Shown piece after piece: positions 1 to 8,046 of a stretch of 53,690 nt of DNA. The stretch comes from Deltaproteobacteria bacterium (GTDB lineage: Bacteria > Myxococcota > Myxococcia > Myxococcales > 40CM-4-68-19): the NCBI GenBank assembly GCA_005879535.1, contig VBKI01000089.1, forward strand, positions 1 through 53,690, in the 5' to 3' direction. The notes beneath the pieces were generated by a model. That model ran no database searches and was not told the DNA's origin. It saw only the letters and a program-made list of their open reading frames with translations. The translations under genes and the position numbers were made by a program. The number at the start of each line of letters is the position of its first letter. The first letter of the stretch is position 1.

Positions 1-959
1 AGCTGCTCGGTGCGGGCGCGGTCGATGATGAGGTTGTCGAAAGGCGAGAGCAGCGTCGTCCGCTCTTCCCAGCGGTCGCGGATCGCGACGTCCGCCGGAG
101 CGTAATGCGGTCCCTTCCAGGCGGCGTCGGCGATCTCGACCGGCGCCGCTGCGCCCTCGCGCACCAGCGCGTCGAGCGCGCGCTGCGTAACGTATCGCGC
201 GAAGGCGTAGTGCGAGCGCAATTGTTTCAGCGTCGCCACGCCCGTCGCGCGCAACGCCCGCAATGTCGCCTCGCGCTCGAGCGCGCGCATGGAGAGCGGC
301 ACCGTCTCCGGCAGCCAGCCATCTGCCAGCGTCCACAGCTTGCGTCCGCGGTTGCGTCCCGCGACGACGATCTCGCCGCGCCGCTGGAGGATCGCGAGCA
401 TCATCGTAACGTTCCGCTCGTCGTTCCATCCGCCCGAAGTCCAACTGACCAGGGCGCGATCCTCGAACGCGGTCAACGGCAGCGGGCCATCGCGCCGCAG
501 ACGCGCCAGGACGCTGCGCCGCAACTGCGGGTTGTGCGCGAGGAACCTCGCCGCGCGCAACGGCCAGGTGCCGCCACCCGCACCAGCAAGGCTGCCATGA
601 GGCGACGGAGCGGCGCCGGCGTTCGTCGCACGGCGGTAGGCGCGCATCGTGGCGCGGTGAATCGCCAGGTCGCTGGTCGGGACGATCAGCGAGACCGTCT
701 CGAACAACTGCCGCTTCGCGAGCAGGCCCTCGAGAAGCGTCGGATCATGGCGGCCCAAGCGCGTCCAGAGTACGAGTTGGGGATTCCGCGCGACGACGTT
801 CGTGGGGTCGAGTTGGAGGTACCCGATGTCGCGGATGAGCTGGAGAATCCCGTTCCGCTTCGGCGGCGGGGCTCGCACGATCCGCTGTGCCGCGATCGCG
901 AGCCGGCGCGCATCGCTCGCCGTGATCCGGATTGGAAGAGGGGTTCGTCCGACGGGCAT
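1..959 (-). CDS. AlkX/YcaQ-type DNA glycosylase (HTH_42, COG3214), 3' end cut by window
   Basis: Translating the minus strand from the ATG at 957-959 gives about 319 residues that run off the left edge, so the C-terminus is missing. The N-terminal part carries GYLQLDPTNVV with a Q-L-D triad at residues 49-51. This matches the QxD catalytic motif of the AlkX/YcaQ branch of winged-helix crosslink-repair glycosylases. Near the edge is LLSPFDNLIIDRAR, the family's conserved SPFD segment. Enzymes of this family unhook alkylated bases and interstrand crosslinks in the cytoplasm. No clear Shine-Dalgarno precedes the start. The gene is divergent from the methyltransferase at 1015 with a 55-base gap. 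Family assignment is firm; substrate is inferred. Confidence 0.8.
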   Translation of the reverse strand, partial: MPVGRTPLPIRITASDARRLAIAAQRIVRAPPPKRNGILQLIRDIGYLQLDPTNVVARNPQLVLWTRLGRHDPTLLEGLLAKRQLFETVSLIVPTSDLAIHRATMRAYRRATNAGAAPSPHGSLAGAGGGTWPLRAARFLAHNPQLRRSVLARLRRDGPLPLTAFEDRALVSWTSGGWNDERNVTMMLAILQRRGEIVVAGRNRGRKLWTLADGWLPETVPLSMRALEREATLRALRATGVATLKQLRSHYAFARYVTQRALDALVREGAAAPVEIADAAWKGPHYAPADVAIRDRWEERTTLLSPFDNLIIDRARTEQ

Positions 960-1014
960 TCGCCGAGGGTAGCCGTGATACCGTTCCTGGAGAAAGCTGG
1001 TTCGAGGGGGACGC

Positions 1015-1518
1015 ATGATCGGCTTCATCCTCGCCCGGGCGGTCACCTACGGGGCCCTGTTTGTCGGCGTGCTGCTCATTTACCTGCCGAGGATCGTGCT
1101 CTCACGCTCGGGAATGGTGCCGCCGTCGTCCACAGGAGCGCTCCAGATCGTCGGCATGTCGGTGGGCGCTTGTGGGGCGGCGCTCGCCCTCTGGTGCATC
1201 GGCACGTTCGCGTTCGTCGGAAGAGGAACGCCGGCTCCATTCGACCCACCGCGACGGCTCGTCGTTCGAGGTCCTTATCGGATGCTGCGCAATCCCATGT
1301 ATATTGGTGCGAGCCTTGCTCTCACCGGCGCGGCGCTCTTCTATCCGTCGCTCGCTCTTCTCGCTTATGCCGGCTTGTTCCTGCTCGCTACTCACCTCTT
1401 CGTCATCTGGTACGAAGAGCCGACGCTGAAGCGAACGTTCCGCGGTGAGTACGAAGCATATTGCCGCGGAGTGCGCCGGTGGTTGCCACGGCTCCCTCGC
1501 TCCACCGTCCCACCCTGA
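1015..1518 (+). CDS. ICMT/PEMT-like membrane methyltransferase
   Basis: A 167-residue integral membrane protein with about four hydrophobic segments. The C-terminal half has GPYRMLRNPMYIG followed by a hydrophobic hairpin and YEEPTLKRTFRGEYEAY. This is the cofactor-binding signature of the isoprenylcysteine carboxyl methyltransferase / phospholipid methyltransferase superfamily, which uses S-adenosylmethionine. In bacteria such proteins methylate lipids, isoprenoids or other small membrane substrates; the substrate here is unknown. A strong GAGGGGGA Shine-Dalgarno sits just upstream of the ATG. It converges on the membrane protein at 1526, with only 7 bases between the two stops. Confidence 0.8.
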   Translation: MIGFILARAVTYGALFVGVLLIYLPRIVLSRSGMVPPSSTGALQIVGMSVGACGAALALWCIGTFAFVGRGTPAPFDPPRRLVVRGPYRMLRNPMYIGASLALTGAALFYPSLALLAYAGLFLLATHLFVIWYEEPTLKRTFRGEYEAYCRGVRRWLPRLPRSTVPP

Positions 1519-1525
1519 TACTCAG

Positions 1526-2035
1526 CTACGCTGCCCGCGGCGTCACACCCGCCGCTGTCTCCGCGCGGAATCCCTTGACCGCCGCGAATCCGAGCCAGAC
1601 GAAGAGCGCGAGCACGAGCGTCTGCGTCAAGAAGAATGGCGGCTCCTTCTGCGTCGGCGCGAGGGCCATCAGGGCGGGAAGCCTCAGGAACAGCTGCGCG
1701 AGCAGGACGAAGACGTTCAGGTAGAGCGCGAGCACGGCGCCGACCACGTAGATTCCGCGCCACGCGCCGGCGAGGTGTTTGACGTAGCGGGCGACAATCG
1801 CGACGGGCAATACGACGAGCGACAGGATCGCCACTGCGTGTGACGGCAAGAAGGTCACGAATGGGAAGCCGAACCCGGTGACGCTCGTGGCGACTGTCGT
1901 GGCGAGAAAGACGCTGGTCCACCCGTCGAGCCGCTTCCCGGCGACGAGCCCACCCGCGACGACGAGCCCGGTGAAGATCCCCACGAGACTCAATGCAACG
2001 TGAATCAAGGTGAACGTCGTGATTCCGGAGGTCAT
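1526..2035 (-). CDS. Hypothetical four-helix membrane protein
   Basis: 169 residues, not recognised. Four hydrophobic segments are visible, at roughly residues 8-32, 42-60, 66-84 plus 92-115, and 137-155. There is a short Arg-containing loop (ARYVKHLAGAWRG) and no catalytic motif. An AGAAGG Shine-Dalgarno precedes the ATG. It is transcribed convergently with the ICMT-like gene and stands about 170 bases downstream of the CHAD gene on the same strand. Real coding is supported by the hydrophobic periodicity and the ribosome binding site. No function is proposed. Confidence 0.65.
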   Translation of the reverse strand: MTSGITTFTLIHVALSLVGIFTGLVVAGGLVAGKRLDGWTSVFLATTVATSVTGFGFPFVTFLPSHAVAILSLVVLPVAIVARYVKHLAGAWRGIYVVGAVLALYLNVFVLLAQLFLRLPALMALAPTQKEPPFFLTQTLVLALFVWLGFAAVKGFRAETAAGVTPRAA

Positions 2036-2208
2036 GCGGACCTTCTTTCCTGGGACGATCGCGGGTGACAGCCAGCGTGACCTGACATATCGCTCACCGA
2101 CCGGGACAGCAATACATTGTCCGCAGCCGCCGGAGGCGCGCGAGCGTCTGTGGCAGCTCAGGCCGGATCAGCTGACGCAAGCTCGGGAGTCGAGTTACCG
2201 CGTGCCTC

Positions 2209-2985
2209 TCAACGGAGAGCGCTGCTGGCGCGATCGATCAGGCGCTGCTTGTGCCACCGGGTGAGCTGCGCCGCCGCAATCTTGCCCAAGCGCTTGCGCA
2301 TGTCTTTCTGGTCGCGCGCGAGCGCGGGCCTGGTCTTGACGAGATCGATGCGCGTGTCGACGTCGTGCAGCTCGCCCAGCGAGGCCTGGAGCGTCTTCAG
2401 ATCCGACTCCAGCCGCGTCACCTTCTTCGGGAGCGACCCCCTGGCGACTTCGACCAGGTACCGCACCTGCTTTACCGAAATGCGGGCGGCATGGAGCGAT
2501 CGGGGAGAGGGCCGGATGCGCGCCTGTTCCAGCCGCTCCTGCATGCGCTTCAACCGCTTGCGCATCAGCTTCGACAGATTGCGCGGCGGCGGCGCGGAGC
2601 CGTCTGCTGCCGCGCCCAGCAGGATGGGGAGCGTTTGCGACCGCCACTGTCGAAGCTCCCGCTGAAGCGCCTGCTTCGCCGCGCGCAAGCGAGCGCGACA
2701 CGACCGGTAGAGGGCAGCATCCCGGCTCCGCAGCCATTCGATCTGGAGCTGGAGATCCCGCACGGCGCCAAGCGCGTCCTGAAGCGCCTTCACCCGCCGA
2801 TCGAGCTTGCCAAGCCGGAGCACGCGTAGCGCCGCGCGCAGGCGCCGGGTGGCGACGCGCATGTCATGGACGGCGTCCTGTTCGGGCAGGGCGGCCTCGA
2901 GCTGCTGGACGGCGCGGGCCTGATCCGCGAGAAGACGCGCGCTCGCTCCGACAGCGCCGCGCTTCGCGCTTCGGTTCTTCGTCAT
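2209..2985 (-). CDS. CHAD-domain polyphosphate-binding protein
   Basis: 258 residues from the ATG at 2983-2985, which overlaps the ppa stop as ATGA. The open frame continues further upstream but that part is out-of-frame shadow of ppa. CHAD hallmarks are present: HDMRVATRRLRAALR at about residue 40 and the second-repeat helix LHAARISVKQVRYLVE at about residue 164, both rich in conserved His, Arg and Lys. CHAD domains are all-helical and bind polyphosphate through this basic surface, and often target polyphosphate granules. Its place as the last gene of a ppx-ppa operon, divergent from ppk1, fits that role well. There is no fused CYTH domain, so it is a binding protein and not a triphosphatase. 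Confidence 0.88.
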   Translation of the reverse strand: MTKNRSAKRGAVGASARLLADQARAVQQLEAALPEQDAVHDMRVATRRLRAALRVLRLGKLDRRVKALQDALGAVRDLQLQIEWLRSRDAALYRSCRARLRAAKQALQRELRQWRSQTLPILLGAAADGSAPPPRNLSKLMRKRLKRMQERLEQARIRPSPRSLHAARISVKQVRYLVEVARGSLPKKVTRLESDLKTLQASLGELHDVDTRIDLVKTRPALARDQKDMRKRLGKIAAAQLTRWHKQRLIDRASSALR

Positions 2986-3518
2986 CGTTGCCGGTGGCGC
3001 CGCAGGGCGTATCGGGTTACGAGCCGCTCGGCGTCCTTCGGCCCCTTCCATCCGAGCACGTGGATGTCCTTGCCCTCCAACGCCGTGGACGCGATGAAAA
3101 ACGATTCCACCTCCTTCTGTACGCGCGGAGGCAGGTCGAGCGCGCTCACGAGCTCGTCTGCGCGCGGGGCTTTGGTGGGTACCACCAGCAGGCGATCGTT
3201 GCGCTGCCTTCCTCCGCCCTCCTTGGCTTGATCGACCTGCACGATTCCTAGTGCCCGGCAACGCAGTACGATTCCCGGCCACGTCGCCACGTCCCAGTAA
3301 ACCACCGCATCGAGGGGATCGCCGTCTTCCGCGCGCGTGCCGGGCACGAAGCCGAAATCGAACGGATACACCATGCCTTCGGGCAGGGGTCGCGCGATCG
3401 TGAAGACGCGCAAGTCGGCATCGAGCTTCACCTTGACCGCGGACCCGCGGGGCGTCTCGATCACCACGTGGAGGGAGCGGTCCTCCGACCAGGGTGGAAG
3501 CTTCAGCAGATTTGCCAT
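2982..3518 (-). CDS. ppa: Class I inorganic pyrophosphatase
   Basis: 178 residues. It hydrolyses pyrophosphate to two orthophosphates in the cytoplasm, pulling biosynthetic reactions forward. The family I signature DGDPLDAVVY lies at residues 65-74, placing the metal-binding aspartates at 65, 67 and 70, as in E. coli PPase. YPFDFGFVPGT precedes it. The C-terminal half is somewhat divergent (VLGWKGPKDAERL). The start follows the ppx stop by 3 bases and the stop overlaps the CHAD start by 4, so the three genes are one operon. The operon is probably driven by the Pho box at 5112. Confidence 0.88.
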   Translation of the reverse strand: MANLLKLPPWSEDRSLHVVIETPRGSAVKVKLDADLRVFTIARPLPEGMVYPFDFGFVPGTRAEDGDPLDAVVYWDVATWPGIVLRCRALGIVQVDQAKEGGGRQRNDRLLVVPTKAPRADELVSALDLPPRVQKEVESFFIASTALEGKDIHVLGWKGPKDAERLVTRYALRRHRQR

Positions 3519-3521
3519 CGC

Positions 3522-5045
3522 TCACCTCGACCGGCGAGACCTGCCGCGTTCCCCGTTCTTTCCCTGAACGTCCAGGCGGCGTCCGAAGACGCGGTGGAAG
3601 AGCACCGCCTCACGTTCCACGTCCCAAAGCTCGAGGTCTACCGCAGCGCGGTGGCGAAGTTGAATGGAGACTGCCCGCCGGCCCGCGGACACTTCCATCG
3701 ACCGGACCGGCTGGTGGTGGCTGCGATCGAGAGCGTCGGCGATCCGGAGCAGTGTGGACAGCTTGCGGACCATCATCGTTTCGCGCACGGTCAGACCCTT
3801 CATGCCTGGATGCGCCCGATCCGGAGCGCTTCGGCGGTGGAACCGTGCGATGCGAGCGCAGATGTCCCGCTCCCGCGTGGAGAGAACCGGAAGGTCCGCG
3901 TTCTGGATCAGGTAGCAGGAGTGTTTGTGATGCGCCTGTGGGCTGATGGCGCTGCCGATGTCGTGCAGCAGAGCCGCGACCTCGAGCAGCGGCCGCGCCG
4001 GCGGCGGTAGCCGATGGACCGAGCGTGTCCGATCGAAGAGATCGAGGGCAAGCCGCGCCACCTTCTCCGCGTGCCGGCAGTCGATCCCGAACCGGCGTGC
4101 CATGGTCAGCGCCCCGTCCGCCAGCGACTCGTCCCCTCCCATGTCGCGATTCCGGCGGAGAAGGTCGACGAGGATCCCGTCCCGCAGGCCGCGATTGACG
4201 GCTTGCACCGTGCTGAGCCGGAAGTGGTGCATCGCGCAGTCCAGGATGACGGCGCCCGCCACGATGATCTCCGCCCTGCGCGCGTCGAACCGATGGCGGC
4301 GCTCGTGCACCGACATCGCGGCGAGCTCCTCCGCCGCCCGGGCGACTTCCTCGCGCGTCGCGCCCTTGCCGTCGCGGCCAGCATATCCGACGACGGCATT
4401 GATCGTTCCCGAACTGCCCAGCGCCCGCTTGGACAAGCTGGCGTCGCGCGGTAACGAGTCGAACGCCTCGCGGGCGAACGCGCGCATCAGAGCGAGCTTT
4501 CGTTCGGTGACCGTCGCCGAAGAGGAGAACACTTCCGTCAAGCGCACGGCGCCGACGGGTACGCTCCAGAGCGTCGTCGGCCGCTCACCGAGGGCGGTGA
4601 TGACCTCCGTGGATCCGCCGCCGATGTCGATGACGGTCCCTCGCGCATCCGCCGGAGCACCGTGGAGGACGCCCAGACAAATCAGACGCGCTTCTTCACG
4701 TCCGGAGATGATCTCGACGGGGACGCCGGCGCTGTCGCGGATCCTGCGGACGATCTCGCCACCGTTCGAAGCTTCGCGGAGCGCGCTCGTGGCGACGGCG
4801 CGGATTCGCGCGTGGTAGCGCCGGCAAAGCGCTCCGTATCGGCGGAGCGTCGACAGCAGGCGCTCGACGACTTCCTGGTCGAGGCGTCCGGTGGTGAATA
4901 CGCCCTCTCCAGGACGGACGGGGTCACGCTCCTCATGGAGCGTTTCGAGCGAATTGTCGGACAGGGGCTGGGCGACCTTGAGACGAACGGCGTTCGAACC
5001 GACGTCGATGGCCGCCAGCACTTTGAACCTGCGCTCGGTCGCCAC
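3522..5045 (-). CDS. ppx: Exopolyphosphatase / pppGpp phosphohydrolase (Ppx/GppA)
   Basis: 507 residues. The N-terminal two thirds form the Ppx/GppA actin-like fold: AAIDVGSNAVRL (phosphate-1 loop) at residues 11-22, SGREEARL with the catalytic-type Glu near 118, and DIGGGSTEV near 140-148. The C-terminal third is an HD-like domain with LLHDIG and a following His-rich stretch (AHHKHS). It releases orthophosphate from the ends of polyphosphate. It heads the ppx-ppa-CHAD operon and is divergent from ppk1, so the synthesis and degradation genes share one 153-base control region. MATERRFKVLAAIDVGSN was chosen as N-terminus because the fold begins directly after it. Confidence 0.9.
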   Translation of the reverse strand: MATERRFKVLAAIDVGSNAVRLKVAQPLSDNSLETLHEERDPVRPGEGVFTTGRLDQEVVERLLSTLRRYGALCRRYHARIRAVATSALREASNGGEIVRRIRDSAGVPVEIISGREEARLICLGVLHGAPADARGTVIDIGGGSTEVITALGERPTTLWSVPVGAVRLTEVFSSSATVTERKLALMRAFAREAFDSLPRDASLSKRALGSSGTINAVVGYAGRDGKGATREEVARAAEELAAMSVHERRHRFDARRAEIIVAGAVILDCAMHHFRLSTVQAVNRGLRDGILVDLLRRNRDMGGDESLADGALTMARRFGIDCRHAEKVARLALDLFDRTRSVHRLPPPARPLLEVAALLHDIGSAISPQAHHKHSCYLIQNADLPVLSTRERDICARIARFHRRSAPDRAHPGMKGLTVRETMMVRKLSTLLRIADALDRSHHQPVRSMEVSAGRRAVSIQLRHRAAVDLELWDVEREAVLFHRVFGRRLDVQGKNGERGRSRRSR

Positions 5046-5111
5046 CGCTTGCAGTGTACCGGAGCTAGCCTGAAAGTCATGAACTTCGGGCGCCTACTCG
5101 CCATCCGATTT

Positions 5112-5129
5112 CTGTGACACGATTGTCAC
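5112..5129. promoter_or_regulatory. Palindromic Pho box between ppx and ppk1
   Basis: CTGTGAC-ACGA-TTGTCAC: two 7-base half-sites with 4-base spacing (11-bp period), the classic PhoB box layout. With two more bases it is a perfect inverted repeat (CTGTGACA-CGAT-TGTCACAG, 5112-5131), so it reads as a Pho box on both strands. It lies 66 bases from the ppx start and 69 from the ppk1 start, nearly central. A TATAGT -10-like hexamer is at 5169-5174 before ppk1. Matching boxes precede phoB and pstS. PhoB binding is inferred. Confidence 0.7.
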
Positions 5130-5198
5130 AGACGGCGTGGCACTGCTCGGGTATTCGAACGCCCCGCGTATAGTGCAGTAATACGGGAGAGAAGCTCA

Positions 5199-7400
5199 AT
5201 GGAGCCGGCGATGCAAGCGACGACGCCTCCGCCCCAGCGCGAAGCGGCATCCGCCGCGGAGCAGGGGGCGCGGCGGATTGCCGAGCTCCACGACCCGCAA
5301 TTGTTCCTCAACCGCGAGCTGTCGTGGCTCCAATTCAACACGCGGGTGCTCGAAGAGGCGGCGGATATCTCGCTGCCGATCCTCGAGCGGCTCAAGTTCC
5401 TGGCCATCGTTTCCTCGAATCTCGACGAATTCTTCATGGTGCGCGTCGCGGGACTAAAGCAGCAGCAGCTCGGGGGTGTGAGCGAGACGGCTGCCGACGG
5501 CCTCTTGCCGAACGAGCAGCTCGCGGCGATCAGCACGCACGTTCACTCCATGATGGAAGAGCAGCATCGGATCTGGTCGGCCGACATTCTCCCTTGCCTG
5601 CAGCGGTACGGACTGCACCTCGTCACGCCCGATGCGTTCGACGCGCAGCAGCGGACGGCAGCGCGCGCTCACTTCGCCCAGAACGTCTTTCCGACGCTCA
5701 CTCCTCTGGCCGTCGACCCAGGACATCCCTTCCCACATCTGCGGAACAAGTCGATTAACGTCGCGGTGCTCTTGAGGAAGGAGGGCCGGCGCCGCCGAAA
5801 GGATCCGCGAGACTCCAGCCTCGCGGTCGTCCAGGTGCCGGCGGTCCTGGAGCGGCTCGTGCGGATTCCGTCTGCCTCCGGTCAGGCCTTTGCCCTGCTG
5901 GAAGACATCATCGCCGCTTTCGCGGGCGATCTCTTTCCCGGATACGCCGTCAAGCAAGCCACCGCCTTTCGCGTCACGCGGAACTGGGACCTGGACATCG
6001 ACGAGGAGGAATCCGAAGACCTCCTGAACACGGTTCGCGACGAGCTCCGCCGCAGGGATCGCGGCGCCGCTGTCCGGCTGGAGCTGGCGGGAGACGCTCC
6101 GGCCGACCTGGCGCAAGCCCTCGCAGGGGCTTTGAAGCTGGCGGAACAGGACATCTATCGCGTCCGCTGCCCGTTGCAGCCCATCGACGTGCTCGCGCTC
6201 GCCGAGGTGGATTCACGGCCGGAGCTGAGGGTCGAGCTCCTCCAGCCTGCCGTCCCACCGGACCTGCAGGAGACGCCGTCGATGTTCGCGACGATCGCCG
6301 CGCGGGACGTGCTCCTCCATCACCCGTACGAGTCGTTCGAGCCGGTGGTCCGCTTCATCCAGGAAGCCGCGGACGATCCCAAGGTGCTCGCGATCAAGCA
6401 CACGCTCTACCGGACCAGCGGCGACAGCCCCTTCGTGCAAGCCCTCTCGCGCGCCGCCGAGAACGGCAAACAGGTGACGGTGCTCGTCGAAATCAAGGCG
6501 AGGTTCGACGAAGCCAACAACATCGCCTGGGCACGGCGCCTCGAAGATGCGGGCGTCCACGTCGTCTACGGCCTGATCGGCTTGAAGACCCACTGCAAGA
6601 TCGCGTTGGTGGTCCGGCGCGAGGACCGCATCCGCCGCTACGCCCACTTGGGCACGGGCAACTACAATCCGAATACCGCGCGGCAATACACCGACCTCTC
6701 GATCTTCTCGGCGCGCGAAGAGCTCGCGGACGATGCTTCGGCGCTCTTCAACCTCTTGACCGGCTACGCCGAGCCGCCGCAGTGGAAGAGATTTGCCGTC
6801 GCGCCCTTCGGGCTGCAGGAGCGGATCCTCGCGCTCATCGAGCGCGAGGCGCAACGGGCGCGTGGCGGCGAGCCCGCCCGCATCGTCGCGAAGATGAACT
6901 CGCTCGTCGATCCTTCCGTCATCCGCGCTCTCTATGCCGCCAGCACTGCCGGGGTCTCCATCGACTTGCTGGTGCGGGGTATCTGCTGCCTGCGGCCGGG
7001 GATTCCCGGTACGTCGGAGAACATCCGCGTGGTGAGCGTAGTGGATCGCTTCCTCGAGCACAGCCGGATCTTCAGCTTCGGAGCCGGAGAGCGCGCAGAG
7101 GTGTACATCTCCTCGGCGGACTGGATGCCGCGCAACTTCACCCGGCGCATCGAGGTGATGTTCCCCGTCGACGACCCCGCGCTGAGAGGACGGCTCCTGA
7201 ACGACGTCCTCGCCGTGTCGCTCTCCGACGGCGTGAAGGCACGGCGGCTCGCTCCCGACGGGACGTACTCGAGGGTGCAGAGGACGGAAGGCGCGGTGCG
7301 CAGCCAGGAGTATTTCCTGCAGCGAGCGCGCCGGTGGATGGACAGCGCTCGCCGGAATCCCGCCATCCGCCCGGTCACGGCGCCGACCACCGCTTCGTAG
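5199..7400 (+). CDS. ppk1: Polyphosphate kinase 1
   Basis: 733 residues, full length for Ppk1. It polymerises the gamma-phosphate of ATP into polyphosphate, reversibly. The N domain begins NRELSWLQFNTRVLEEA. The catalytic C1/C2 domains show HPYESFEPVVRFIQEA, KQVTVLVEIKARFDEANNI, GLKTHCKIALV (the phosphohistidine region) and HLGTGNYNPNTARQYTD. SSADWMPRNFTRRIEVMFPV near the C-terminus holds the second conserved region. GGGAGAG provides the ribosome site before ATG 5199. It is followed by phoB after 77 bases and preceded by the palindromic Pho box, so phosphate-starvation control is likely. Confidence 0.95.
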   Translation: MEPAMQATTPPPQREAASAAEQGARRIAELHDPQLFLNRELSWLQFNTRVLEEAADISLPILERLKFLAIVSSNLDEFFMVRVAGLKQQQLGGVSETAADGLLPNEQLAAISTHVHSMMEEQHRIWSADILPCLQRYGLHLVTPDAFDAQQRTAARAHFAQNVFPTLTPLAVDPGHPFPHLRNKSINVAVLLRKEGRRRRKDPRDSSLAVVQVPAVLERLVRIPSASGQAFALLEDIIAAFAGDLFPGYAVKQATAFRVTRNWDLDIDEEESEDLLNTVRDELRRRDRGAAVRLELAGDAPADLAQALAGALKLAEQDIYRVRCPLQPIDVLALAEVDSRPELRVELLQPAVPPDLQETPSMFATIAARDVLLHHPYESFEPVVRFIQEAADDPKVLAIKHTLYRTSGDSPFVQALSRAAENGKQVTVLVEIKARFDEANNIAWARRLEDAGVHVVYGLIGLKTHCKIALVVRREDRIRRYAHLGTGNYNPNTARQYTDLSIFSAREELADDASALFNLLTGYAEPPQWKRFAVAPFGLQERILALIEREAQRARGGEPARIVAKMNSLVDPSVIRALYAASTAGVSIDLLVRGICCLRPGIPGTSENIRVVSVVDRFLEHSRIFSFGAGERAEVYISSADWMPRNFTRRIEVMFPVDDPALRGRLLNDVLAVSLSDGVKARRLAPDGTYSRVQRTEGAVRSQEYFLQRARRWMDSARRNPAIRPVTAPTTAS

Positions 7401-7435
7401 CGGTTCGGCGACTGCGCCGCGACAAGTTTGCTTTT

Positions 7436-7453
7436 CTGTCACTGCAGCGTCAC
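7436..7453 (+). promoter_or_regulatory. Pho box upstream of phoB
   Basis: CTGTCAC-TGCA-GCGTCAC: two direct half-sites with an 11-bp period. It ends 24 bases before the phoB GTG start. A TATGAG hexamer at 7464-7469 starts 10 bases after the box, the usual Pho-promoter spacing for a -10. If that is correct, transcription would start only one or two bases before the GTG, giving a nearly leaderless phoB mRNA. It implies autoregulation. Confidence 0.65.
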
Positions 7454-7477
7454 TTGCGTTCGCTATGAGCGATCCCT

Positions 7478-7966
7478 GTGGCGAGACAGCGGATCCTGAT
7501 CGTCGAGGACGAGCCCGACATCGTGAAGGTGCTCGAATTCAGCCTGAAGCAGGCTGGCTTCGAACCCGTCGTTGCATACGACGGCGAGCAGGCGCGCTCG
7601 AGGATCCAGCACCAGGTGCCGGACCTCGTCCTCCTCGATCTGATGCTTCCCGGCGTGCCGGGAACGGAGATCTGCAAGCAGCTCAAAGGGTCGTCGAAAA
7701 CGGCCAACGTTCCCGTCTTGATGGAGCAGGAAGTCGTCCTCACGGCGCTCGAGTTCAAACTGCTCGTTTCACTGATGGCGAGGGCGGGGCGTGTTCAGTC
7801 GCGCGAGCAGCTGCTCGACGAGGTATGGGAACTTTCTCCGGAGACGCGGACGAGAACGGTCGATACGCACGTCAAGCGCCTGCGGGAGAAGCTCGGGCAG
7901 GCACGCGACCTCCTCGAGACAGTCCGGGGGTCTGGGTATCGGCTGGTTGAACCCTCGGTGAAGTGA
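7478..7966 (+). CDS. phoB: PhoB-like response regulator with internal deletion in the receiver
   Basis: 162 residues against about 230 for PhoB. The first 82 residues match a receiver domain: acidic pair E10-D11, phosphoacceptor D54 in LVLLDLMLPG, then VPVLM. At residue 83 the sequence jumps to EQEVVLTALEFKLL, the start of the winged-helix output domain, which is intact (SREQLLDEVW, recognition helix RTVDTHVKRLREKLG, VRGSGYRL). Missing are the conserved Thr of beta4, the Lys of KPF and the whole alpha4-beta5-alpha5 dimer face, about 65-70 residues. The frame is kept. DNA binding should survive; normal phosphorylation control should not. Start is GTG at 7478. No phoR follows. A deletion in the organism or an assembly error are both possible. 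Confidence 0.8.
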   Translation: MARQRILIVEDEPDIVKVLEFSLKQAGFEPVVAYDGEQARSRIQHQVPDLVLLDLMLPGVPGTEICKQLKGSSKTANVPVLMEQEVVLTALEFKLLVSLMARAGRVQSREQLLDEVWELSPETRTRTVDTHVKRLREKLGQARDLLETVRGSGYRLVEPSVK

Positions 7967-8004
7967 GCTTTCGCGCCGCCGCAAGCCATCGAATCGCTTC
8001 CGCT

Positions 8005-8022
8005 TCGTCACAAGCCTGTCAC
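8005..8022 (+). promoter_or_regulatory. Pho box upstream of pstS
   Basis: TCGTCAC-AAGC-CTGTCAC: half-sites with 11-bp period. It ends 24 bases before the pstS ATG, the same distance as the box before phoB. A weak -10-like TCTAAA follows at 8031-8036, overlapping the AAGGA ribosome site at 8036-8040. Either the transcript is very short-leadered or the real promoter is arranged differently from the E. coli pattern. Confidence 0.62.
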
Positions 8023-8046
8023 TCCAGGACTCTAAAAGGACCCCCT

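Noticed and set aside
105-1448. Long plus-strand open frame across the window start
   Set aside because: Its sequence is Arg/Ala-rich without domain, it crosses two genes, and the minus-strand frame here gives a clear AlkX/YcaQ protein.
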